Below, piece by piece: positions 1 through 8,651 of a DNA stretch of 52,984 bases. Position 1 is the first letter of the stretch. Each line of letters begins with the position of its first letter. Origin of the DNA: Scatomorpha merdigallinarum (lineage in GTDB: Bacteria > Bacillota > Clostridia > Oscillospirales > Oscillospiraceae); assembly GCA_018710885.1 (NCBI GenBank), contig DVJA01000028.1, positions 1-52,984 of the forward strand. The letters are read 5' to 3'. The notes beneath the pieces are model-generated. The model was not told the origin of the DNA. It saw nothing but the letters and a program-made list of their open reading frames with translations, and ran no database searches. Both the position numbers and the translations under genes were made by a program.

Positions 1-1271
1 AGCCGCGCTACATAGCCCAGCAGGGAGACGTTGCTGTCTCCGTGTCCGGCTGCAACGTTGGCCTCCCAGGCGTTGGTCAGGAGGTTGTACACCGCTTCGG
101 CCAGATAGTTAGTGTCAGCGAGCACTTCCACACCGTCAGGCATTGAGATTTCAAGCAGGGCCTCGGGGTACTTTTTGGAGAAACGGTCTACAGCTATGGA
201 ACACACGTTCTCCAGCGTCACAGGCACCAGCATGACGCTCTTGCTCTTTACGGTGCGGTAAAGCTCTTCGCTCCGGGCGATGAGAGTGTCATTTATCTCA
301 CTCAGCCGGTCAGTGCTGGCGCGCAGCTTGCCGATGTCAGGCTCGGGCTTGTCGAGCTCGGCGCGGATGCGCTTATACAGCACGCGGTTGGCCAGAAGCT
401 GATTCTTGATGCCGTGTACAAAGACGCTCGCGCCGGTACGGGCGACGTCAAATTTGCGCTCAAGGCCGGGGTCCTCCTGATTTGACGATATGGTGTCCTC
501 GGTGTAGCGCAGCAGCATGCCTATGCCCAGCAGACCGCCGAGCACGTTTATTACTACCAGCAGCACATACTCAAACACGTTCGGCGATAGGAGCAGATAG
601 CCTATCCCGCGTATGCCAATGTAGTCATAGCTGTAAAAGCTGTACACCTGTCCCGGGTCCTGCCCGCAGTATATGAAGTACAGTACCGATAGTGCAGAAA
701 GGCATAACACCAGCATCAGGAACTGCCTGCGGAAAAAGGGCATGGTGATGGAAAAAAGCTCATACCCAAGCAAAAACAGCGCCAGCAGGAGGTACAGTAT
801 AATCCAACCATAGCTCACATAGAAAACCACAGCACGCCACGAAGGTATCAGCAGGATAAATTCATGGTATACAAGCGGTATATACAGCAGCATGGTTGTG
901 AGCGGCAATACCGCAGTAAGTTTTCCGGCAAGCGCGGGCCGCTTGCGGATGAAGGGGACCATGGAGTAGCGCTCGGCCATCAGAAGCAGAAACATGGGGA
1001 AAAGATGTCTGCCCAGGTTTATTATCATGCCGAGCTGGTTGAAAGTTATGAACCTGTATTGGAACCAAAGCCTGACATCGTGCGAGAAGAACAGGAACCC
1101 CTCCACGTCTCTGGAGATGCCGCCGTGCTTGGAGATGAGCAACATGATGCCGATGAGATATATAGTCAGGCTGGTACATATTGCGGCGAGCAGCAGGCTC
1201 TCCCGGTTACGCCGCAAGATGAGCGTTATAATGGAGCCGAGCAACAACCCGATAGACAGCAAAAGCAACAT
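1..1271 (-). CDS. Sensor histidine kinase, LytS/AgrC-like (partial, cut by left edge)
   Basis: The first 423 codons of a membrane sensor kinase that runs off the left edge, so the ATP-binding end is missing. Residues 1 to about 245 are mostly hydrophobic, with several candidate membrane segments, and are followed by a cytoplasmic part. An H-box reads HGIKNQLL with His286 as the likely phosphorylated residue, and an N-box reads NLLTNAWEA from Asn396. Both fit GHKL-type kinases of the LytS/AgrC kind, which pass phosphate to a partner response regulator. The ATG was chosen because AGGGGG lies 8 bases upstream and a good promoter lies directly behind it. The partner regulator is probably beyond the left edge. 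The ligand cannot be told from the sequence. Confidence 0.85.
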   Translation of the reverse strand, partial: MLLLLSIGLLLGSIITLILRRNRESLLLAAICTSLTIYLIGIMLLISKHGGISRDVEGFLFFSHDVRLWFQYRFITFNQLGMIINLGRHLFPMFLLLMAERYSMVPFIRKRPALAGKLTAVLPLTTMLLYIPLVYHEFILLIPSWRAVVFYVSYGWIILYLLLALFLLGYELFSITMPFFRRQFLMLVLCLSALSVLYFIYCGQDPGQVYSFYSYDYIGIRGIGYLLLSPNVFEYVLLVVINVLGGLLGIGMLLRYTEDTISSNQEDPGLERKFDVARTGASVFVHGIKNQLLANRVLYKRIRAELDKPEPDIGKLRASTDRLSEINDTLIARSEELYRTVKSKSVMLVPVTLENVCSIAVDRFSKKYPEALLEISMPDGVEVLADTNYLAEAVYNLLTNAWEANVAAGHGDSNVSLLGYVAR

Positions 1272-1291
1272 TTTTATCGCCCCCTGCCGTC

Positions 1292-1320
1292 ATTTTACAG
1301 GATTATTCGGCCCATGTAAA
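1292..1320 (-). promoter_or_regulatory. Promoter of the histidine kinase gene
   Basis: On the minus strand TTTACA (1315-1320) and TAAAAT (1292-1297) are separated by 17 bases, a sigma-A type promoter. The predicted transcript starts about 15 bases ahead of the kinase ATG at 1271, leaving just enough room for its AGGGGG ribosome site. Confidence 0.6.
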
Positions 1321-1336
1321 GGAAGTCCCGATAAAT

Positions 1337-1362
1337 AAGGGGCGGCGGAATCGCCGCCCCTT
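1337..1362 (-). terminator. Intrinsic terminator after the ABC importer operon
   Basis: An 11-bp GC-rich stem (arms 1337-1347 and 1352-1362) closes on a GAAT loop and lies 21 bases past the stop of the substrate-binding protein gene. On the minus strand it is followed by TTATTTA, a short U-rich tail. Confidence 0.75.
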
Positions 1363-1382
1363 GGGCTTGTGAATATTAGCGC

Positions 1383-2468
1383 TTACTCAGCCGCCTCACC
1401 GTAGAGGGAGTCGCCGGCCTCGGTCATGATGTCGAAGGCTATGTAGTCCTCAAGGGCAACAGTCTCGGTCACGCCGCTGTCGGGGTTGGCTATCATCAGA
1501 TCCTGCTGGAGCTGGTAGTAGCTGTTGACGGTGCCGTCGGCAACGCCGTTGTAGACTTCCTCACCGGTCAGCCAGTCGCCGCTGGTGTACTCTTTGTAGG
1601 TGGCCTCAGGATCGGTGGCAAGGATGCCGGCGACCCAGCCGGCGACCTCTTCGTAGTTGCCGTCGGCGGCGTAGTCCATGCCGCGGAACAGAGCACGGAC
1701 GAAGCGGACGAGGACGTCACGGTCAGACTCGACGCGGTCCGGCATGGCAATCCAGCTGGAGAGGGCGATGGAGCTGTCAGCGAAGGTGACGTTGTCGGCG
1801 AGGACAGTGGCGCCTTCGAGCTCGTCGAGGACGGTGGTGGAGTTGGGGCTCCAGATGGCGCAGGCGTCAACCTGGCCGGAGAGCATGGCGGTGACAATGG
1901 CAGAGGCGTCCATGTCCATGGCAGTGATGTCGTCCATGGTCATGCCTTCGCTGGCGAGGGCCTGGACAAGAATGTTCTCGCTGGTGGTGCCGGAGGAGTA
2001 GGCAACGGTCTTGCCGGCGAGGTCAGCGATGGAGGTGACGTTGGGGCCACCGATGACGGCGTCGCCGTTGGAGATGTGGCTCAGAGCGATGATCTCAGCC
2101 TGGCCCTGCACGCAGAGCTTGTGAGCGCCGTCGCCGATGTAGCCGATGTCAACGCTGCCGTTTTCCATGGCGGCGATGATGTTCGGGCCGGAGTCAAAGC
2201 TGGTGAGGGTGAGGGTGATGCCCTCTTCCTCGAAGTAGCCGAGCTCCTGAGCCGCAGCGAGGGCCCAAAGGCTGCCGTAGTTGTTCATGTAGCCGATGTT
2301 GAGCTCAACGGGCTCAGCAGTGGTGGCGCTGGGCTCGGTGCTGGTTTCGGCACTGGGCTCGCTGGCGGGAGTGGTGGGCTCGGTGCTGGGCGTGGTCTCG
2401 CTCTCACCGCAGGCGGCAAGGGCGAACACCATGACGAGGGCCAGAGCCAGTGCAAGAAGCTTCTTCAT
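1383..2468 (-). CDS. ABC importer substrate-binding lipoprotein, NMT1/SsuA-like
   Basis: A 361-residue extracytoplasmic solute receptor for the ABC importer encoded by the two genes upstream. The signal peptide ends in a lipobox (FALAAC, lipid Cys20), then a Ser/Thr/Pro/Glu linker to about residue 55. The body starts with a segment like NIGYMNNYGSLWALAAAQE, which with later parts such as GSVDIGYIGDG matches NMT1/SsuA/TauA-type proteins. These bind sulfonates, taurine, nitrate or thiamine precursors, and the substrate here is unknown. An ATG 18 bases further upstream is rejected because it overlaps the GAGGAGGAA ribosome site. This is the last gene of the operon, 58 bases after the ATPase, which fits high expression of the receptor. 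Confidence 0.9.
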   Translation of the reverse strand: MKKLLALALALVMVFALAACGESETTPSTEPTTPASEPSAETSTEPSATTAEPVELNIGYMNNYGSLWALAAAQELGYFEEEGITLTLTSFDSGPNIIAAMENGSVDIGYIGDGAHKLCVQGQAEIIALSHISNGDAVIGGPNVTSIADLAGKTVAYSSGTTSENILVQALASEGMTMDDITAMDMDASAIVTAMLSGQVDACAIWSPNSTTVLDELEGATVLADNVTFADSSIALSSWIAMPDRVESDRDVLVRFVRALFRGMDYAADGNYEEVAGWVAGILATDPEATYKEYTSGDWLTGEEVYNGVADGTVNSYYQLQQDLMIANPDSGVTETVALEDYIAFDIMTEAGDSLYGEAAE

Positions 2469-2526
2469 TAAGTAGTTCCTCCTCATTTTTGTTTAAATAT
2501 TAAAAATGCTCAGGCATTTTTACGAC

Positions 2527-3333
2527 TTATTTGCGGACTTCCAGGTATTCCTGGTAGACAAGGGACCAGATCTCGTTCTTGAGCTCGAGGAAACGCGGGC
2601 TCATCTTGGTCTCCTGATCACGTGGGTAGGGAATGTCTATGTCTATGATGGCCTTGACACGGCCGGGGCGGGCCGACATGACAATGACCTTCTGAGCGAG
2701 AATTATAGCCTCATCGACGTCGTGGGTGATAAAGAAACAGGTCTTACGGTCTTTCTCCCAGGTCTCCAGCAGCTCGGTCTGTAGCTGGGTACGGGTCTGG
2801 GCGTCGAGGGCGCCGAAGGGCTCGTCCATGAGCAGAACCTGCGGGTCCGCGGCGTAGGCGCGGGCTATGGCCACTCGCTGCTTCATGCCGCCGGAGAGCT
2901 CCTTGGGATAGCTGTCGGCAAACTTCACGAGATCGACCTTCTCGAGATACTTCATCGCCAGGTCGTCGGCCTCTTTGCCCTTGATGCCGCGCATCTCAAG
3001 CGCGAAGCGGACGTTCTTTTTGACGGTCAGCCAGGGGAAGAGGGCGTACTGCTGGAAGACGACGCCGCGGTCGGTGCCTGCACCCTGTACGAGCTTGCCG
3101 TCGCAGTAGACCTCGCCGCTCGTGGGCTCGAGCAGGCCGGCTATGATGTTCAGCAGAGTGCTCTTGCCGCAGCCGGAGGGGCCGACGACGCAGATGAACT
3201 CGTTGTCGTGTATGTCAAGGCTCACGCCGTTGAGAGCTATCATCTCACCATTACGGCCGCTGAACTTCTTGACTACGTTGTCTATGTGCACCTTGACCGG
3301 CGCGCCTTCTATGTAATTATTGAGGTTATCCAT
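2527..3333 (-). CDS. ABC importer ATPase, SsuB/TauB-like
   Basis: A 268-residue ATP-binding subunit that powers the importer by hydrolysing ATP at the inner face of the membrane. Walker A is GPSGCGKST (residues 51-59), the signature is LSGGMKQR (146-153), and Walker B with the D-loop is VLLMDEPFGALD (166 onward). The switch His lies in FITHDVDEA. This arrangement is typical of nitrate/sulfonate/taurine-class ATPases. Its ATG shares one base with the TGA of the permease gene (TGATG), so the two are translationally coupled. Substrate choice is set by the receptor and permease, not by this subunit. Confidence 0.95.
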   Translation of the reverse strand: MDNLNNYIEGAPVKVHIDNVVKKFSGRNGEMIALNGVSLDIHDNEFICVVGPSGCGKSTLLNIIAGLLEPTSGEVYCDGKLVQGAGTDRGVVFQQYALFPWLTVKKNVRFALEMRGIKGKEADDLAMKYLEKVDLVKFADSYPKELSGGMKQRVAIARAYAADPQVLLMDEPFGALDAQTRTQLQTELLETWEKDRKTCFFITHDVDEAIILAQKVIVMSARPGRVKAIIDIDIPYPRDQETKMSPRFLELKNEIWSLVYQEYLEVRK

Positions 3334-4121
3334 CAGTTAATCGTCTCCTGCCATCCGGTCAGCTTCTTTTCAAGGAAGCGGATAATTTTCTCAATCAGTA
3401 TGCCGATGATGCCAATTATAATGACATAGGCGAGCATCGGAGCGGAATCGAAGGTGTTGTTGAGTGCGCGGATACGCATACCGAGACCGGCTATGGCGCC
3501 CGTGCTCTCAGCGGCTATCAGGGTGGTCAGCGCGACGGAGGCGCCGAGGCGTATGGCGGTGAGTATGAAGGGGAGCGTGGCGGGGGCGATGACGCGGACG
3601 AAGATGTCGCGGTCTTTGGCGCCGAGGACGCGCGCGGCCTTGATGAGAGTCTCGTCGATGTTGATAACGCCCTGATAGATGGTGACGCACATCGTCAGGA
3701 AGCAGGCGATGGTGATAGTGGTTACCTGGGCGGGACGGCCGACGCCGGCGCAGATGACTATCAGCGGGACGTAAGCCAGCGGCGGGATGTTACGCACAAA
3801 CTGAATCCACGGGTTGAGTATGTTCCTCACAGGCAGATACCAGGCCATGAGTATGGCCACCGGCAGCGCGATGATAAAACCAAGCGCAAAGCCCGATATT
3901 ACGGAGATAAGGCTGCTTGACAGGTCCTGCCAGAAAACGCCGCGATCGATCATGGTCATAAGGCCTTCGATGGTGACCGGGGCAAACGGGAATGCCCTGT
4001 CCGTCTTTGGCAGAATGCTGAGTATGTACCAGACCACCATGGCGGCTACGAATGAAATGATTACCCATACCCAGGCGGGAATTTTGTTTGCCCAGGAGTT
4101 TTTGTTGCTTCGCAACTTCAC
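3333..4121 (-). CDS. ABC importer permease, SsuC/TauC-like
   Basis: A 262-residue inner-membrane permease with about six hydrophobic segments. The cytoplasmic coupling (EAA) loop reads LIKAARVLGAKDRDIFVRVI and is followed by a Pro-rich PATLPFI segment, as in binding-protein-dependent permeases of the sulfonate/nitrate family. A GTG start is used, with AAAGGGGAGA directly upstream. It is the first gene of the operon (permease, ATPase, receptor). A palindrome and a TATAAT lie about 50-90 bases upstream and are the only visible control signals. Confidence 0.92.
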   Translation of the reverse strand: MKLRSNKNSWANKIPAWVWVIISFVAAMVVWYILSILPKTDRAFPFAPVTIEGLMTMIDRGVFWQDLSSSLISVISGFALGFIIALPVAILMAWYLPVRNILNPWIQFVRNIPPLAYVPLIVICAGVGRPAQVTTITIACFLTMCVTIYQGVINIDETLIKAARVLGAKDRDIFVRVIAPATLPFILTAIRLGASVALTTLIAAESTGAIAGLGMRIRALNNTFDSAPMLAYVIIIGIIGILIEKIIRFLEKKLTGWQETIN

Positions 4122-4172
4122 TCTCCCCTTTCGGTGAATTATTACAATTCTAGTTGATGCCAGTATACGCTT

Positions 4173-4208
4173 ATTATAAAGAATTGAAAGTATGAAGTTT
4201 CTTCATAC
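4173..4208 (-). promoter_or_regulatory. Promoter -10 with adjoining palindromic operator candidate for the ABC importer
   Basis: On the minus strand a TATAAT (4173-4178) lies about 50 bases ahead of the permease start. Eleven bases upstream of it is a perfect inverted repeat, GTATGAAG-TTT-CTTCATAC (4190-4208), covering the position where a -35 box would be. No good -35 hexamer is seen, so the promoter may need an activator or be blocked by a repressor at the palindrome. The binding protein is not identifiable. Confidence 0.5.
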
Positions 4209-4310
4209 CACTACCGGTTGAACAGATTTGGAAAATGTAACATTTACGAAACAAATAGTTTAAGATTTGCACTCCGAACGCGCAATATGACGTAAATTGA
4301 GCACGGATGG

Positions 4311-4340
4311 AAAACGCGCAGGGCCAAGCGGCCCTGCGCG
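4311..4340 (-). terminator. Intrinsic terminator after the glycogen operon
   Basis: A perfect 11-bp GC-rich stem (4315-4325 with 4330-4340) and a four-base loop, followed on the minus strand by GTTTTCC. It lies just past the stop of the GH13 gene. Confidence 0.8.
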
Positions 4341-4345
4341 TGTGT

Positions 4346-6346
4346 TTAAGTCAGCAGGTATATATGTGCGCTCTCCGGCGCCAGGTTCAATTTTACGAGG
4401 CCGTCCTCAACCTGCGCCCGGTCGCCGTCAAGAAGGCATACAGCCTCGGTGAGGTGCAGGGCCTGAAGCGCGCCCAGCTCCTCACCGGTAAGCCCGGCGT
4501 TGTCCAGCCACAGGTCGCATACTACTTCGCGCGGCTCGGACGCGCGGTTTACCACGGCGAGCAGGACGCCGTTTTCGGCTTTGGAGCCGAAGCAGTCGCG
4601 CCCGCCGGTGACGCAGCGCAGTATGGCCAGCACATCCGCGTGCGGCGAGAAAACGGCCACGCCGCCGCACTTGAGAGCGTCGTACTCTGAGTGAAGCTGC
4701 CCGAGCTTCTGATACCAGCCCACGAGCGGCCTTGCGCCGGTGCTGAAAGTGGCGCGGTTGAAGGGATCGAGCATGCCGTTCATCCCCGTCTCGTCGCCGT
4801 AGTAGACGCAGGGTACGCCAGGAACCGTGAACTGGACCACCGCAGCGAGCTTCTGCATCGCGGCGCCGCGAGCGTCCTGGCTGTCGCTGACATAGAATCT
4901 GGCCTGCTGTTCACGGCTGAGGCTGCGTGCGTCGAGTCTCGTGGCGAGAGCGGTCCTGGCCCGCTCCACGTCGTGAGAACTCAGGAGGTTCATAAGTGCG
5001 TAGTACATGGGCGCTGGATAGTAGAGCCTCTGGGTGAGCAGAGCACCCTGCAAGGCCCAGGAATCCGAACGGAAGCAGAAGAAGTCGAGCACGGCGCTGC
5101 GGAATGGGTAGTTCATGACAGTGTCCAGCGCGCTGCCCAGGGCATAGCGCCTGCGCGAGCCGTAGCTGTACTTGATTATGGCGTCCTCCCAGACCTCGCC
5201 GAGTACCACGGCTTCGGGGTTTTCAGACTTTACGGCGCCGCGTATCAGCGACAGAGTGTCGTCGGGCAGCTCATCGGCCACATCCAGCCTCCAGCCGGAG
5301 GCGCCGCGCCGGAGCCAGGTTTTGACCACGCTGTCCTCGCCGGTGATGATGAGCTTCTCCCAGCCGGGGTCATGCTCGTTGACTTCGGGCAGGTCGGGGA
5401 AGTTCCACCAGCAGCGGTATTCGCCGGGCCACTTGCGGAAGTCGTACCAGGAGTAATATGGCGACTTCTTGCCGGCGTTATAGGCCCCGTCGCTGCGGTA
5501 ATGGTTGTCGCGGTTGAAGTAGACGCTGTCTGCGCCCGTGTGTGAAAATACGCCGTCGAGCATGATGCGGATGCCTTTCGCCCGGGCTTCGGAACACAGG
5601 TGCTCGAAGTCCTCGAGCGAGCCCAGTATGGGGTCGGGCTGCAGGTAATCAGCGGCGTCATAGCGGTGATTTGAGCGCGCCTCGACGATGGGGTTTAAAT
5701 ATATGACGCCGACGCCGAGGCTCTTTATGTAGTCGAGGTGTTCTTCTATGCCGCGGAAGGTGCCGCCGAAGAAGTCGAGAGGGAAGTAGAAGCCCTCGGC
5801 GCTGTTCGGCTGCCAGTCCACCGGCTCGTCCCAGCCCTCGTGGTACTTGACGACGCGGCCCATGGCGATATGCTTTTCAACACCGTGCCGGGCCGTATCG
5901 GAACTGTCCCGGGAAAAACGGTCGGGGAAGATTTGATACATAACACTGCGGCGAAACCACTCGGGAGTGGTGAAGCCGCGCTCGTATACGGTCAGGCGAA
6001 AGCCGTCGCCCCGCGTGCTCATGAGCTGGCCGAAGCGCCCGCCGTAAGCGGCGCAAAGCCAGAGCTCGCCCTCCTCCAACGTGAGATGGAAGCTGTACCA
6101 GAGCGCGATTCCGTGCTCGGGAGCCGATATTGTAACGGCCCAGTCGCCGCCCTCGGGCGCCATTTCGTAGCGCTCTTCGTAGCCCTCGTCGCCGGAGACT
6201 ACCAGCTCCGCACTGCGGACGGCGGCCCGGCCGTCTGAAAAGGCCAGACGCAGCGGAGCGAGCGCCGGTACGGCGCCCAGCGGGAAGTGGAAGCGCTCGC
6301 GGGCGGGGTCGTGCATGATGTGAGGTGTAAGCTCGGAAACTATCAT
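4346..6346 (-). CDS. GH13 alpha-glucan hydrolase (neopullulanase/cyclomaltodextrinase-like)
   Basis: A 666-residue alpha-amylase-superfamily enzyme that cleaves alpha-glucans, probably malto-oligosaccharides or glycogen fragments. Residues 1 to about 125 form an N-terminal beta domain typical of neopullulanases, then the (beta/alpha)8 barrel starts near VMYQIFPDRF. Conserved regions are DGVFSH (264-269), GWRLDVADE with nucleophile Asp355, GEVWE with acid/base Glu384, and NLLSSHD with His458 and Asp459, so the catalytic triad is intact. No signal peptide is seen, so it should act in the cytoplasm. Its ATG overlaps the previous stop by four bases (ATGA), tying it to the phosphorylase-like gene in the glycogen operon. 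The exact substrate class cannot be set by eye. Confidence 0.9.
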   Translation of the reverse strand: MIVSELTPHIMHDPARERFHFPLGAVPALAPLRLAFSDGRAAVRSAELVVSGDEGYEERYEMAPEGGDWAVTISAPEHGIALWYSFHLTLEEGELWLCAAYGGRFGQLMSTRGDGFRLTVYERGFTTPEWFRRSVMYQIFPDRFSRDSSDTARHGVEKHIAMGRVVKYHEGWDEPVDWQPNSAEGFYFPLDFFGGTFRGIEEHLDYIKSLGVGVIYLNPIVEARSNHRYDAADYLQPDPILGSLEDFEHLCSEARAKGIRIMLDGVFSHTGADSVYFNRDNHYRSDGAYNAGKKSPYYSWYDFRKWPGEYRCWWNFPDLPEVNEHDPGWEKLIITGEDSVVKTWLRRGASGWRLDVADELPDDTLSLIRGAVKSENPEAVVLGEVWEDAIIKYSYGSRRRYALGSALDTVMNYPFRSAVLDFFCFRSDSWALQGALLTQRLYYPAPMYYALMNLLSSHDVERARTALATRLDARSLSREQQARFYVSDSQDARGAAMQKLAAVVQFTVPGVPCVYYGDETGMNGMLDPFNRATFSTGARPLVGWYQKLGQLHSEYDALKCGGVAVFSPHADVLAILRCVTGGRDCFGSKAENGVLLAVVNRASEPREVVCDLWLDNAGLTGEELGALQALHLTEAVCLLDGDRAQVEDGLVKLNLAPESAHIYLLT

Positions 6347-7092
6347 AGCTCGATAAATCTGACCGGATCAAGCGTGTAGAGCGCACGCAGCGGAAAGGCC
6401 AGCTCCTCCTTTGTACAGTATACGCGCGAGCACATATATGCAGCGAGCAGATTAAAGTCGGCCTCGCCGTCGCGCACTATCGCGCTGCCGCCTATGCGCA
6501 GCCAGTCGCCCGGCCAGGCGTCCCAAAGCCTGGAGCAGAGCTTGTCGTTGACGGCTTCAATGAGCGTGGCGTCACGCATTTGCAGGGCCCGCACCGCGGC
6601 GAGCGGTACGGGGGCCAGCTGAGCCAGGCTCTCTATGCGGAGCGTGAAACAGGCAGAGACTATGTTTACGGCCTCCTCCCAGGCGGCGCGCTTTTCGTCG
6701 AGCAGTGTGCGCAGCAGCTCTATGAGAACTATGCACTCCACGCCGCCGTGCACTTCACGGCTATAGCCGGAGGGCAGGCTGCGCCAATTGTCGCCTGCGG
6801 CCTCAAGGGCCAGACTCACGTCTGCTGCGGCCCTGAAATATGCGCTCGACAGGGGAGAGATTTCTCCCGCGTTCAGGCGCATGGCCAGCTCGCGCCAAAG
6901 GGCCAGTTCGTTATAGCCGGCCTTGACGTCGCCGCTCCGGCCGGGCTCTGGAGCCTCGGCGCGGATGCTGTCCCCGTCTGTGACCGCGATGACGGGAGTG
7001 CGGCCGGAATACGTGACCTCAAGCCCGTCTTCGCGCCAGAGCTCGTGCGCTTCGCCGCCAAAGTATACAGTAGTCTTTCTCTCTGTACCCAT
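6343..7092 (-). CDS. Shrunken glycogen phosphorylase-like protein, no catalytic half
   Basis: A 249-residue protein without an obvious family name. Its line of motifs follows the N-terminal half of glycogen phosphorylase: a YFGGEAHELW start, NELALWRELAM where phosphorylases have NTLRLW, LLRTLLDEKRAAWEEA where they have ELMRILVDE...WEEAW, then PGDWLRIGGSAIVRDGE and finally FPLRALYTLDPVRFIEL where they have a segment ending PERFNN. It stops just where the NGITPRRW-type second domain should begin, so the pyridoxal-phosphate Lys and active site are absent. Coupled by a four-base overlap to the GH13 gene and 9 bases after glgA. Probably a glycogen-binding or regulatory relic. The homology is recognised by eye and needs a profile search. 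Confidence 0.6.
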   Translation of the reverse strand: MGTERKTTVYFGGEAHELWREDGLEVTYSGRTPVIAVTDGDSIRAEAPEPGRSGDVKAGYNELALWRELAMRLNAGEISPLSSAYFRAAADVSLALEAAGDNWRSLPSGYSREVHGGVECIVLIELLRTLLDEKRAAWEEAVNIVSACFTLRIESLAQLAPVPLAAVRALQMRDATLIEAVNDKLCSRLWDAWPGDWLRIGGSAIVRDGEADFNLLAAYMCSRVYCTKEELAFPLRALYTLDPVRFIEL

Positions 7093-7101
7093 AGGCCTGC
7101 C

Positions 7102-8580
<1,479 letters not shown>

Positions 8581-8651
8581 CTTTTAACCATTCCTTTCGT
8601 GTATGGGCGCTGCCGTGGGGGCAGAGCCGGGCATGACCGCTGAGGTCGTTT

